From the NCBI GenBank assembly GCA_012295275.1, contig CM022678.1, positions 19,015,676 through 19,079,675 of the forward strand: DNA of 64,000 nucleotides. Reading direction: 5' to 3'. The notes under the pieces are model-generated. The model saw only the letters and a list, made by a program, of their open reading frames with translations. It was not told the DNA's origin and searched no databases. Shown in pieces: positions 27,540-40,350 of this stretch. Numbering within the stretch: the first letter of the stretch is position 1; every line of letters starts with the position of its first letter. The position numbers and the translations under genes are program-made. The DNA comes from Chrysomallon squamiferum. Lineage: Eukaryota > Mollusca > Gastropoda > Neomphalida > Peltospiridae.

Positions 27540-28000
27540 TTTTGTTGTAATTTCTCTGGTACAAAGTTGATTTTAATTGAAATATTCTATTAATGTATGG
27601 TGTTGTTTTTGTTTTGTTTTTCTGTACCAATATTGAATAACCCCTTACTGTACAGTCTGCTAAATATAGTGTTTGGTGTATTTTTTTGTTTCCATACAAA
27701 TATTGTATTAGCATATTGTGTAATTTATTGTAGTTATACAAATAACATATGGTAAAGAGTCTATTGTGGCTATTCAAATATTGTATTAGTGTGTGGTGTA
27801 GGTTTTGTTTCTGTACACATATTGTATTACCATATTGTATCATCTATTCTACCTATTCAAATATTGCATAATATAAGGCATAGTATTTGTTTCTATACAA
27901 ATTTTATATAAACCTATTGTAGTATTTTGTGTCTATTAAAATATTGTTACAGTTGTACATTTTTTTTTGTTTCTATTGAAATATTTTGTTGTCTATTGTA
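27540..28000. repeat. Degenerate tandem repeat (about 60-70 bp unit)
   Basis: Repeated phrases such as tacaaatattgtattag, gtgtggtgtaggttttgtt and ctattcaaatattg recur about every 60-70 bp. No coding potential. Confidence 0.55.
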
Positions 28001-28369
28001 TTTGTAAACAGGAAGAAAAAATATTGTATGAAATTTTCTCTTGATTTTTAATTGCAATCAAAATAAACTTTTAATAGGTAATGCATTTGATGCAATTATT
28101 TACAGGAGTATTTTTGACAAACATGTAATTTAAACATTATTGAACATTTTCTGTACCATTTCTTCGTTTAACTTGCACCAGTTTCCTCGATTCCCGCCAT
28201 CCCTTTCACAAATTCGGGGGAGACCACTGTGATAACTTGATTATTACATGGGTTCCTATTAGACTGCTCAAGTGTGAAGATAAATGTTATGAAAGAAAAC
28301 TATAATTAAAATTATGTTTTACTGATAAGTGCAAAACTTTTGATATATGTTGTTTTGTATTTTTTTTTT

Positions 28370-28870
28370 GATAAGAAAAGTTCTGTGTTACTAAATAGTT
28401 TACTGTGTTTATACTAAAGTAAAGCTGTATATTAATATCTAAGATTTTATTTGTTTTTTCACTTTATAAAATCGTTCTTTAATACTAAGTTAATGTTTTA
28501 CTATGTTGATACTGAGTAAACTGGTATTTTCATTTTCACTTTATATACATTTTTATTTTACAAAATTACTATGTTTACTGTGTTTATACTAAGTAAAGAT
28601 GTATATTAATGTTGTTAAAGTTTTTTATTTTTTTATTTATTTTTTGTTTTTGACTTTACAAAATTGTTCTGTAATACTAAGTGAATGTTTTACTATGTTC
28701 ATCCTGATTATTCTGCTATATTCATTTTTAATTTATATACATTTTTGTTTTATAAAATGGTTCACTAGTACTAAATATTCGTATTATAGTATTATAATTT
28801 TAAATATAAGATATGTATATTTTTCTTTTATAAAATGTTTTTTCCTCATGTTTTTAATAAATAAATTTGA
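28370..28870. repeat. Degenerate tandem repeat (about 170-190 bp unit)
   Basis: The order tactgtgtttatactaa, gtatattaat, tgactttacaaaat, taatactaagt, ttttactatgtt, atatacattttt is read nearly three times. Very AT-rich; no gene seen. Confidence 0.55.
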
Positions 28871-29095
28871 ATTTTAAAGTAAAATGTAATGTTATATATG
28901 CATACACACATGTATTTAGTCTGCTTTTTACTGTTACTTTGATTTGTTATCTGCATTTTTTTTTCTCATTAATCAGGAGATTTGTTGATGTAATGTTTGC
29001 ATTTTGCTAAATTTCATTAGAAAATAGAGAATGACAAAATTTGTAAAGCAAATGTAAGTTTTCGTTGTGAATCAATTAGTTATTGGGATGAACTA

Positions 29096-29174
<79 letters not shown>

Positions 29175-29416
29175 GAATTATTTTGAGGAATATATTGGAC
29201 TTTATATTTCATTGAATTATTATTGTTATTATTGTTGTTGTTGTTATTATTATTACTTTTTCTTATTTTTATTTTTTTATTTTACTATTTTGGTTTGTCT
29301 TCATGTTTCTTTTAATTCTTGAAGATATTATTCTATGCATAATATGGTTTTGCTATTTAACTAATTTTTTCAATAGGATGTAGTATAGAAAAGTAATTTT
29401 ATATTGTTTTCGTTCC

Positions 29417-29450
<34 letters not shown>

Positions 29451-32040
29451 TATTATTATTTTATGATTAACTACTAATGAATCAAAACAGTTTTATTTCT
29501 GTTATAATTTACTGTTGTCTGTTTTTACAATTACACAAAATAAAAATAAAAATATATTGTGTAATGTTTTAACTTTGCTTGTTATGCCATTGTTACATAA
29601 ACGATGTATGAAATGTGACAGTTTCTGTATATTTTTAGTATATATTTTAAATATATATCTTTATTAATACTTGGCTGTTACTTACAATTAATGTTTTCAT
29701 ACACTTATTTTATCGTTATACATATTTAATATATTTAGATATACTATTGCTGTTATTGTTATTGTTAATTTGGAATCTGTACAATTATTTCTTTCTCTTT
29801 ATATATACATGTGTGTGTGTGTGAATATATATTTTTAACTACATATTTTTTTTCTTATTTAATTTGGTAGAAATTGTTTATTACCTTTATTTTGTGCATC
29901 AACTAACTTTAGATCAAACTTCAGATTACTGTTTTATAATTAACTGTATCTTTAAATAATGGAGTGTCTCCCATTTGTTACAAATCCAACTGTTACACAT
30001 CCAGTTGTTACATTTGTTACAGATTCAGTTGTTACACAATCGTTGGTATGATTTATTAAGTCAACTCTTATAATATTAGTGTAATAGTCAGTGGTGACCA
30101 AGTGTTTTTTCATTTATTTAGTTATAAATACAATAATAATAAAGAATAAAAAATAAAATAAAATAAAATAAATTACTTAATACAATAATAATATTGTTGA
30201 GATTAGTGACTTTCCAGTATGACTGCTTTAAATTGCTTTGTTTATTTATTTATTTTTCATTTTTATTATTTATTTATTTATTTATTATTATTATTTTTTT
30301 TTATTTTTATGACTTCTGATAAATTCTAGTAGAGAACAATTGCGTAATTATTTCCTTACCTGTTTGGGGTAACAGCTGGGAAGATTAGTCTAGATAAAGA
30401 GCATTTGATTACCAGTTCACTCAGTCTGTGTTACTGTTGTAACAAATAGGATGATAACCATAACAGTACCCCTCGATTGTAAATGTCCATTAAACTGCTA
30501 ATGTTTTAAAATAACATTTATTATTAAGATGGACTGTATTGTAAATCCACTGACAGTTAACATAATAAATATATTTTACAAGTGGTAATGACTTTCGTTT
30601 TCTCTATTAGATTAAGTAAATTTCCTGTATTGTTCAAGAAAAACACACTGCAATGGAATAATGTATTGCAATGAATTCACTAGTGATGTAGTTTTACAAA
30701 CCAATCTAATAATGAACTCATCCATTAAAAGGAAATTGTGGAAATGTTATCAGAAAACAGAGGCGTAGTTTATTATGATAATTTCATCATACAGGGTAAT
30801 AAATAAATTATTCATATCTATTTTTGTTTTCCTGTCCATATTTCCTGGACATCTTTCTGTTCTTTAGTATGATTCAGAGTATGTTCTCTAGGGTTGGTGT
30901 AGAATATCATAAATGTAATTTTTGTTATGTTTCAGTGAGCACCTTTGTTTTCGGTGTTAGATGGGACAGATGGTTATGTGAGAATACTTTGATAAAAATA
31001 ATCTGACTCTTAAAACAACTTTCACATTGTGTTGTTTCACAACTCAAATTCTCAGTTTACTGTAACGTCTTTGTAACACTTGTTTTATTAGTCACTAAGG
31101 CTGCTCAACATTTTTCCAGGTAAACATTACAATAAAGTTAACACAAGTATCACTCTTGCGATCTGTTTAAATATCTAGACAATTTAGCACTGTTTTGTTT
31201 GTATTTTTGTTTTACTTATTTATTTATTTATTATCATTATTGTTGTTGTTGTTGTTGCTGTTGTTGTCGTTGTTGAGGACATTTATCAAATCAAATTTAA
31301 CACGGATTAAGTATTCCTTTTAGGAGAGGTAAATGTTTGTGATTATAGCAACTACTTCACTGATTATGTTTACCTGTCTTGGTACAAATAAAATGAATGG
31401 TGAAATAAAATTCTTTAATTAATTTTACACACATTTAATCCACTTAAGTGTGGTGACCTCAGAAACATCGGTTAGGACAAAAGTGGGCGACACTGAGGGC
31501 AGTTACACATCAGACACGAGTGTTTCCTCACCACTATTTTTATAAATAATGTGATGGCCAGGGTACGGGTAGGGTGAACATTAGCGTTAAACATCTGTTT
31601 ACCTCAACAGATTTTTTGTCTAAAACTTAACATTTTTTATGAAGAAAGTTCGGATAAAATTGTAAAAGTTTTATTTAAAAAAAAAATAATAATTATAACT
31701 TAGAACGTTAACAATGAGTTTTAAGGTAAGTCTTTAAAAAAAGATTTATTTCAAAATATTAAGTTTGAAAAGTGTTAGGATAATGTTTAAAATATGATTT
31801 ATATTAACAGAGTCTTAATTTATCATATTTTAATAAATAACGTAATGGCTAAGATTAGGTTTAAGGTTACAATTATGGTTTGTATTAGTGTTAGGGTAAG
31901 ATTTAAATGTGTTGATATGAATTAGGATAAAAATGAAAACAAAAAATGTTTTTATTTAAAAAAAATGAACTTCGGAAAGTCGAAGATGAGTGTTAGGACT
32001 TTGGATAAAAAATTTGAAAGTTAACAGTGAGTGTTAGGAT
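28870..32040. other. AT-rich interval without recognisable genes
   Basis: Long (TTA)n tracts lie at 29095-29175 and 29420-29460, with many A/T homopolymers. A short tandem of gttacanat phrases occurs at about 29975-30045. No ORF here shows domain-like composition or good splice-flanked exons. Confidence 0.5.
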
Positions 32041-32185
32041 AAAATTTTAAAACAAGTTGTATTAAGATAACTATTAGGGTTATGGTTTGGGTTAGTGTTA
32101 TGGTTACAGTAAGGGTTACGATTAAAGTTAGGGCAAGGGCTAGGACAAGGACAACGGTTCGGGCTAGAGTTAGCCCTAGGATTAC
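32040..32185 (+). repeat. Degenerate TTAGGG-like repeat
   Basis: Phrases gggttatggtttgggttagt, gttagggcaagggctagg and ggctagagttagccctagga are imperfect GGGTTA-type repeats. Similar looser phrases (gttagggtaagatttaa) are scattered from about 31850. It may be a decayed interstitial telomere-like array or a simple repeat. Confidence 0.45.
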
Positions 32186-32755
32186 GGTTTATTAATTCAA
32201 ATCAATGCGATGAATGAAATTCCTAGCTGCTCTGTTGTGGGATTTATATCGTCGTCTGTGATTAAGTAAATCGTAACAATATTTACTTTACTTCTGTTTT
32301 AAATATGTTTATAATGCACTCTTTGTTTACGTAACAAGATTACTATGAATTTAAAAAGAATTGAAAAAAAAGAGATAAAAACAATAATGGCATATAACAA
32401 ATGAGTTCATGATAATATACTCTGGTTTATATGACATCATACAGTAATAAATTCATTAGGGCAAATGTCTAATTTTGACATAACATTATCATGAATTTAA
32501 GATGATTTTCAGTTTTTATGAATTTCTTTTTAATTTTCTTTATATATTTTTTATTTGTAACAAGACTGAGAGAGATGTTTTGGAAAAACATTAAATAATT
32601 TACTTAAAATGTGTTATGAATTTAAAATACAAATAAATACTTTATTTGAACTAAATATTGTAAATATATATAACAAATATATATGTGTGTGTGTGTATAC
32701 ACACGTACACACACAGACAGACACAACAATCTCATTGCTGTTATAATAATAATAA

Positions 32756-32786
<31 letters not shown>

Positions 32787-33790
32787 CACATTAAGGAAAC
32801 GTTTAACTATGTACTTTTATTATATCGAAAAAATACTCAAACGTATAAACAGTTAAACCTGCATTAATAACAAAATTAAAACAAAATATCAACACCAACT
32901 AAACAAAAAAATTTCTGAACAGCTTTTATATTACATTATTTAAACACAAATATTCTGACTATGAAGTCACCTTTAATTTTCAAACACAACAACTTTAACT
33001 TTGTAAACTGTAACATTTTGATACATGTCATCTTCTATTTTCATCTGGCCTCTATCACAATGTCTGTGTAAAAAATTAATAAAATTTAATGAATGATTTG
33101 TAGAATGTGCAGTAATACTGAGATAAAATAAGAGTAAAAACAAACAAGAAAAAGAAACGTAAGTGAAGACTCAAATTAGAAAACAAGATTGTAAACATAT
33201 AATTATTATCATAAGGAATATTCTGACCACAACAATGGTCAAGCATTCTTTACGCTTGTACAATACAATGTAATAATTGTGTAGAATGACCAGTCAAAGG
33301 GTCAAAAAAAAAAAAAAATAATAATAATAATATATATCGTTAAGATTGTGTAATAGGCTGTAACAACCAGAATTTGTCCAATTAAATAGTCAAGATGTCA
33401 CTATGTTTGTGTATATTAATAATAGTTACAGGACGGATTGTGAAGGACATGAAAAGTAAAATGAACTGATCAGCTTGTAAAATCAGTCATTTATGTTACA
33501 AATATCAATAATTATTTTTATCTGGCCAATAACATCGTTAAGACATTTGACTTTACATTTTGAGTCGCACATGTACACAGCCAGACAGACACATATTATA
33601 ATGTAAAATGTGTGTGGAGTCTGTTTCACACAACACGCAGACAATCAACAAATTTATGAAATAAATATTAATAATTATTACTCCCCTGAATATCAAGTCA
33701 CTGATACGTGGTGACAGAAACAACCAATCACTTTCCAGTATGTGGGCGGATCCAGACATCTGTCAGTCAGATGAGATTTAAAGTGAGTCG
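32186..33790. other. AT-rich interval, no gene supported
   Basis: Contains short (GT)n/(CA)n at about 32680-32725, (AAAT)n at 32755-32785 and ordinary AT-rich sequence. No exon-like segment was recognised on either strand. Confidence 0.45.
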
Positions 33791-33796
33791 CTGAGT

Positions 33797-33925
33797 TTAT
33801 GTCTGACATCGTTTGAGCAGAGCTGTACGTGCGGACACGAGCAGTTTAAACGCCTCCTCACTGCCACACTCTTTTCTGGATGTAACAACACAGCAAGTCT
33901 CCTGTACGCCTTGTTCACATCATCT
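33797..33925 (-). pseudogene. DNAJC27: DNAJC27-like last exon, frameshifted
   Basis: Read on the minus strand after a TTTGACAG acceptor, the exon encodes DDVNKAYRRLAVLLHPEK, the J-domain helix II-loop segment. The C-terminal part EEAFKLLVSARTALLKRCQT then follows in another frame and ends in TAA (33797-33799). Both halves match the C-terminal J domain of DNAJC27 (Rab-like GTPase with a J domain). About seven bases that would code the middle (before EEAFK) are missing, which causes the shift. The catalytic HPD motif reads HPE. No GTPase-domain exon is seen upstream on this strand within the window. Best read as a captured or decayed gene fragment. Confidence 0.75.
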
Positions 33926-33939
33926 CTGTCAAATACACA

Positions 33940-34110
33940 CACACAAATAAACAAATAATAAACACATACATACATACATACATACATATATACATGCATG
34001 CATGGGCAAATACACATATATATATATATATATATATATAGATTAGATAGATAGATAGATAGATAGATAGACACAGATACATACATATATATAGACACAC
34101 ACAAACATAA
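33940..34110. repeat. Composite microsatellite
   Basis: (CA)n, (CATA)n at about 33963-33990, (TA)n at 34015-34040 and (GATA)n at 34043-34072. Apparent ORFs over it are repeat translations. Confidence 0.85.
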
Positions 34111-34619
34111 TTGTACATATACACCTAAATATTCACTTATAAACATACAAATAAATAACATAAAAGTAAATTAGTAAATTAATTCAATTTTGTTTTTAAA
34201 TTTATAAATTAATTCTGACAAAGAAACAACCAAGTGAACTTTAATAATAATAATAATAATAACAAAATAAATAAATAAATAGATTAATTAAGTATCATTT
34301 AAGATTATAACCTTTTGTTTAATGTGAATAAATGAATCCATAAAAAAACCACATAAAAAATAAATGTAGAAATAGAAAACATAACAAATAAAGATTTATT
34401 ATATTTCAGCAGTATATTTAAAAAGGAAATGTATGCCACTTTATATAATTATTAAAGTATGATTAGGTAAACAGGGACAACACATTTGTTCTAATTTTCA
34501 GATTTTGACTGTGTAGATTATTTGACGTCTTCATTGAGAAAAAATGCTGAAAAAATACAATATAAATTTAGTATTTGTTAATCTGACCCATTCTAATATT
34601 ATTTAGGTTCTTTCTGTTT

Positions 34620-34870
34620 TGCACGTAAATATATGTTTTAACCATAATAACCATAATAGTAGCGATTGTAGTAGTAATAGCAGTGGTAGTAGTAGTAATA
34701 GTAATAATAATAACAGCAGTAATAACCAATAATAACAATAATAATTGTAATATTATATATAATAATGATAATAGGAATAACGATAATAACAATAATAATA
34801 ATAATAACAATAACGATAATAACAGCAGTTATAATTTATTGAAACAAGATCATAAAAATAACAATAATAA
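34620..34870. repeat. Imperfect (TAA/CAA/TAG)n tract
   Basis: Low-complexity trinucleotide sequence with no coding meaning, immediately before the minisatellite. Confidence 0.7.
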
Positions 34871-35715
34871 TTAGTAATGTTAGTATAAACTACAAGTAAA
34901 GATATACAAATGACAACACTATTAGTAATGTTAGTGTAAAACTATAAGCTAGTGAAGATATAAAAACAACAACACTATTAGTAATGCTAATAAAAAACGA
35001 TAAATAAGTGAAGATATTAAAACAACACTATTAGTAATACTAGTAAAAAACTATAAATAACTGAAGATATACAAATAACAACACTATGAGTACTGTTAGT
35101 ATAAAACTATATGTAAGTGAAGATATAAAAAACAACAACACTATTAGTACTGTTACTATAAAACTATAAGTGAAGATATAAAAACAACAACACTATTAGT
35201 AATGTTAGTATAAAACTATAAGTGAAGATATAAAAACAACAACACTATTAGTAATGTTAGTATAAAATTATAAGAAAGTGAAGATATAAAAACAGCAACA
35301 CTATTAGTAATGTTAGTATAAAACTATAAGTAAGTGAAGATATAAAATTAACCACATTATTGGTATTGTTATTAAGTAAAGATGTAAAAATAGTAACACT
35401 ATTAGTAATGCTATTGAGCAAAGATGTAAAAATAGTAAAACTATTATTAATGTTATTGAGTAAAGATGTAAAAATAATAACACCATTAGTAATGTTATTG
35501 AGTAAAGATGTAAAAATAATAACAAGTATTAGTAATGTTATTAGGTAAAGATGTAAAAATAATAACACTATTAGTAATGTTATTAAGTAAAGAAGTAAAA
35601 ATACTTACATATTAGTAATGTTATTAAGTAAAGAAGTAAAAAACAATAAAACTGTTAGTAATGTTATTAAGTAAAGATGTAAAAATAATAACACTATTAG
35701 TAATGTTATTAAAAT
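34870..35715. repeat. Two-phase minisatellite, about 18 units
   Basis: The phrase cactattagtaatgtta recurs throughout. In the first half (to about 35350) the unit is about 50-57 bp with tataaaactataagtgaaga; in the second half it is about 42-45 bp with ttattaagtaaagatgtaaa. The last unit runs directly into promoter cassette P7. Apparent ORFs on both strands are artefacts of the repeat. Confidence 0.9.
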
Positions 35716-35739
35716 ATGTCTTATGTAGAGAATACAGTA

Positions 35740-35855
35740 ATTATCTCCTCTTACTCACCCGATTCGTGGAATTTAAAAAGGAAAATAGAAAAATGGTGTC
35801 TTTATAAACTGACGGTTCGTTTCATAATTAGTGATACCAGCGAGGACATGTAAGT
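35740..35855 (+). promoter_or_regulatory. Promoter/first-exon cassette P7 for copy 5
   Basis: Compact and complete: STAT-type TTCGTGGAA at 35763-35771, aaaaaggaaaatag, TATAAA at 35803-35808, first exon from gacggttcg and donor GTAAGT at 35850-35855. It is the better of two cassettes in front of the 37.2-kb gene and could be spliced to the acceptor at 37231-37232, skipping damaged P8. Confidence 0.6.
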
Positions 35856-36179
35856 TTGATTTAATTTTTGTGTTACGTTTATATGCTCCACTTTCAACTA
35901 ACAGTTTATTCATTTCAGATAAAATAAAATACTATAAAAAGTTTATTCTATATTGTTAACATCTTCCTGGTATGTTGCGGTGACCTATCTCAATGACCTA
36001 ATTTCACATAGCAGTTTCTGTGTGTGTTTATATATCGGCTGACAGCAGTCACACATTTATCTCATGTAGCGTGAGAAAAGTAAATACTAATTAAAACTCT
36101 CGGGAACGTTAGTGTTATTAGATATAAAGTAGAAATATGTGTTAAGTATTGGTTAGGTTGTATTTCAATTCAACACCGA

Positions 36180-36530
36180 TCCAGATATTTAGCTTATCGT
36201 TCCACGAAAATTAGTCGAATTTGTTTTCATTTTGTTTGATCATGTTTGAGAAAATTACGCAAAAAATAAATAAATAAAATTCGCATTGAAATATGTATTT
36301 GATTTCACATTTCCGTCTACGTTCATTAATGCAGAATCTAGCCACACAAGCCAAATAAATTCAGTAACCGAATGTTTTCCTCATTTTTCCAATTCCACGA
36401 AAAATAGTAATGCATGGTTTCAGTTTTGTTTATCACGTTCAGTAAATAGATAAATTTGATAGAAAATAAAATTTAAGTTTGCATTAAAATATACATCTCG
36501 CTCACGAATTGCTTCTGCAGATTAAAAGAG
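36180..36530. repeat. R1 repeats in first intron of copy 5
   Basis: Two partial R1 copies (ccacgaaaattagtcgaatt near 36203 and ccacgaaaaatagtaatgca near 36400) follow the P7 donor, as R1 does in the other units. Confidence 0.45.
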
Positions 36531-36599
36531 TGGAACAAGAAACAGAAAATAAAGAAGAAGAAGAAGAACAACAACAACAATAATAATAATAATAATAAA

Positions 36600-36789
36600 C
36601 CTCCATGATCAGTTTGATCTCGATTTCTAAATAAGAATATTTTCTTTAACATTTAAACCTACACACTACATCAACTTACAATTAAAGATTTCTGTATTAT
36701 CTCCTCTTACTGAACGGATTCGTGGCATTTAAAAAGGAAAGACGAAAACAGTCGTGTATGTAAAGAACATCCAGCGAAAAAGTGTCAAC
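36600..36789 (+). promoter_or_regulatory. Promoter/first-exon cassette P8, damaged
   Basis: Near-identical to P2 except for a deletion of about 24 bases. The P2 run from inside TATATAA through gacggttcgtttgag is gone, leaving gtgtatgtaaagaacatcc. The STAT-type site is the mismatched TTCGTGGCA (36719-36727) and the donor reads GTCAAC (36784-36789). It is probably inactive. Confidence 0.55.
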
Positions 36790-37232
36790 TTTCATTTAAG
36801 CTTTTGTTATTCAGATTGTACGCCTTCATGTCCTTTAAAACCATAACTATAATTCACAAATAGTTTACTAATTATATAAGTGCTATAACTAGAACGAACA
36901 GTAATATACAAATACACAAAAAGGAAACTACTCATAAATCCAAGGTAATCTTTTGTGGAACTAGTAAGATTTTGATAGCCTAATAAAGTTAGTATTGATT
37001 TAAGGGTGAGCAAATTTTTATTTTTTCTTCCATTTTTGTTTCCTTTCTTTCTTTTTATTGTTATTATTTTTATTTATTTTTTAAAAATTATTTTATTTTG
37101 GTTCATTAATTTTAAAATCGAGATGCATGCAATTTAGTTGATTATTCTGTGACCGGAACATAGACATAAATGTATGATGTTCAATAACTGGAAAAAAAGA
37201 AATTAATAAACTATTGTATGACTTTCTTTCAG

Positions 37233-39758
37233 GATAATAGCTGCGAAGAAACAGCATAGCACAACGTCATTAGACGCGGATTTTTCAAGGATAAAAACTG
37301 GTGAGAAATACTAGTTACAATGATAATGAAACAATTGTATTTTGTTGCATTACTGGTTCAGGCGAAACTCTTCTACTTATATTTATAAACACGTTATTCT
37401 CTCTCACAGGATTTATATTCAGACATCGGAATAAAAACACAGACATACGCAGACACACACATATTTATACAAAAATGATGGAGAGAGAGACATTCAGTAA
37501 ATGAAGCATTATGTGATTTCGAATCTGCAATTTTAAAAGAAAACAATTTCGAACATCTTATCTTTGGAAAGGCACTTTTCCCCCGAAGTTATTCTTTCAG
37601 AAATCTGCAATTATATAGATTTTATTTTTCAGCTACAGATGATGACATTTCCTTGGAAAAGAGACTGGAATCGTTTCCTCACTCCTTTCTTCTCACAGAT
37701 CTCATGCTCATCACTAAACAACGTAGAGAAAAGATACTTTTAAAGTTACAACGAGAACCGGAAGAAAAGAAACAGAGTTTGATGGAAAGAAATCGAGACG
37801 TCAATTTTATTTCCTTCATGCAGTTTTTGCTAGGAGATCGAGACAAAGCAATCGAGACAAATTTGAAAGTCTGCCGTCGTGACCCTACTAACATTGTAGC
37901 TCGTGCAAATCGTGTGCGTTTTCTGCTAAAACAGGATAAGCCTTCTGCTGAATCAGAATTAATCAAACTGGAAAATCTGAAGGGAGATTCTTATAGAATG
38001 CGTGCTGTAGCTGAAGCTGAAATTGCTTACTGCTATGCTCGGATATCACCAGCTTCTTATCCAAAGTGTGTGGAGCTGAACAGAAAAGTAAATCAGAAAT
38101 ATCCAGAAGAATACGAATGGAAATTTGGAGAGGGTCTTACACTTAGACGAACTGTATCCCTTCAATGCTATTCGTTTCATCCAGGTATCGATATCGTTGA
38201 GTTAGCTGTTAGATGCTCGAAAGTGCTAGAGGAAGTCGGCAGTAAGGCATCAAAACCGTTTAATGCGATGGCGTATGCTGATCTCGGGGAATTCGCGACT
38301 CGGTTTGAATTAAGAAACACACCATTTGATGATGAAATTGTGGTAGAAAGGTTTAAGCAACAAACAACACTGCTTTCGTGCGAGGAATATTTCCAGAAAG
38401 CTCTTGATTTAGACAAGCAGGACCCTTTTGTACTTGCTAGGTGCGGTAAGCATTTCTTGAACAAAAACCAACTGGATAACGCTCAGACACTGTTAGAAGA
38501 GTCATTCAGGATTCGGCCAACAGGCAATGCTGTTCATCAGTTGGGAAAAGTTCTGCTGAGAAAAGCGGAAAATGAAAGCAATTCGAGAACATTTCAGCGT
38601 GCGATTAAGAATCTAAAACAGTCCGTTGATATAACACACGGCGATAATTATAGTGCTATACTTGACTTGGCTTCTGCTTACATGAGTAGAAAATGTTACG
38701 AAGACGCTGAAGAGGTCCTAAAGGATAAAATACAAAAAGATGAAATTGAAACCAGTCCGTTCGATCGAATTGCTGCGTTGAAGAAAATGGGTATTATTTG
38801 TTCTGAAAAAGGTAAAAGTCCATTACTTTCTCCAGATGAACAGGCACAGCTGAGAAAAGAAGAAATAAACTACAAAATTCTTGCTATAGAAGTTTCTGCG
38901 ATCGAGGTGCTGTATAAATATCGCACTCATTTTAGAACGGTATCTGATTTGCTGAACCAAACGGATGGTCCACATGGAGTACAAATACCGCGGCAAGTTA
39001 AAGAAGTTTACTGCATGATCAGTGAATTCGCCCCTTCTCTTCCGATTTATGAGAAGATTCAAAACCGAAATCTGGGATCCGAGGACTGGATTGCAATTAC
39101 AGAGGAATATCTCAATCGACAAGAATACGAAAAGGCCAGACTGTGTGTAAGTCTTCTGCAGGGTACACAAAAAGCTGATGACGTTCCTTCTTCTGTCATC
39201 AATCGAGTTTATCTTAAAACAGCCCAGCAGATGTTATCAAGAGACGAGTCACCGAGTAGAGCTTGGCCTTGTTTCAGAAGGATTTTTGCGTTGTTTTACA
39301 AAACGAAGAAAGAAGATGAAATAAATGCTGCTGATATTATGATTCTCCATGACAAAGACGACTGTAAAACATCTGAGATTTCAAAGAAAATTCAGGAAAT
39401 TCTGAAATACTATACAGGTCTTGAAGTGACGAGAAATGATGAACTTGCCTTTGAAGGAATGGATGACATCTCTTTTTACAAAAGACTGATGCCTCTTATT
39501 CGATGTGTTGTTGTAGTGGTAAATTCCGATACGCCAAACACACACTGGAAACAAATAATTGATTTGGCAATAGTAACTTCTAAGAAAGAGGAGAAAACAA
39601 TGATTGTATGCTTGAAATCAGGAGAGACTCACAGTGTCACTGAACTGAATAATTTCAAAACAGGAAAAACTCCGTCAGACGAAGCAGACGAGAAAGCTGC
39701 AGTGGACTGGCTGCTGGAAACTTTTCCACTTCTTGTCAATGCTGACGTCAATGTCTAA
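37233..39758 (+). CDS. IFIT-like TPR-TIR gene, copy 5 (full giant exon, no start ATG)
   Basis: Exon 2 is 37233-37300 (donor GTGAGA); the giant exon is 37633-39758 and open throughout, ending VNADVNV-TAA. It carries the complete family architecture: LTDLM motif, TPR repeats, WKFGEGLTLRR, linker, and the TIR-like domain beginning ADIMILHDKDD with TRNDELAFEG and NTHW. The joined length from the usual start position is 2190 nt, as in intact copy 6. However, the usual ATG is ATA (37237-37239), and the alternative in-frame ATG used by copy 1 is ACG here. The first in-frame ATG is therefore in the giant exon (LTDLM), or an upstream exon supplies it. The product either lacks about 45 residues or is not made. 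It is the closest relative of copy 1 and lacks its frameshift and nonsense codon. Confidence 0.8.
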
Positions 39759-40350
39759 ATTTGTAAATTTGGTAATTTACAAATCGAACAAGAATTTGAA
39801 ATGAACTGAATGGACTTTTCAACTTTAGAAACTATACTACCATTACTAGTAATAATAATAATAATAATAGTCATATGAAGTCAAAAACAACGACAACAAC
39901 AACAATAACAGTAATAATTATAGTTATATCAGGAACCCTACTCCAAATTTGTGTTATCTAAAGCTTTAGAAGGACGCTATGAAAACCACTGCTTCTCTGT
40001 AATATGATATGGTATGATATACATGCATACGTGCGTACATTAATATATATATCTATATATATATATATAATATTGTGTTTGTGTCTTCTTATCTATCTAT
40101 ATATCTATATATAGTTATTATTCTAGGAATAAAATGTTATATCTATTTCTGTTGGGTTTTTCTTGTTGTTGTTTTGTGTGTGTGTGTGGATGGGTGTGTG
40201 TGTGTGTGTGGATGGATGTGTGTGTGTGTATGTGTGTGTGTGTGTATGGATGTGTATGTGTGTGGATGTGTGTGTGGGTGTGGGTGTGTGTGTGGATGTG
40301 TGTGTGTGTGTGGATGTGTTTGTGTGTAAATTTTGTCTACAAGCGATGAC
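39759..40350 (+). other. 3' flank of copy 5 with AATAAA and (GT)n
   Basis: AATAAA at 40128-40133 in a shortened version of the shared 3' context, followed by a (GT)n/(GGAT)-interrupted tract at about 40177-40327. Reading frames there are repeat artefacts. Confidence 0.55.

Noticed and set aside
33778-34161. 127-codon minus-strand ORF taken as a whole
   Set aside because: Only the part after the acceptor at 33925 matches DNAJC27; the rest reads through intron microsatellites.
35257-35568. Leucine-rich minus-strand ORFs near 35.3 kb
   Set aside because: They follow the minisatellite period and have no independent support.
37653-37655. TTG as start codon of the giant exon
   Set aside because: The exon is preceded by a clear acceptor and joined to an upstream small exon; TTG is just the Leu of the LESFPH region, and animals rarely start there.
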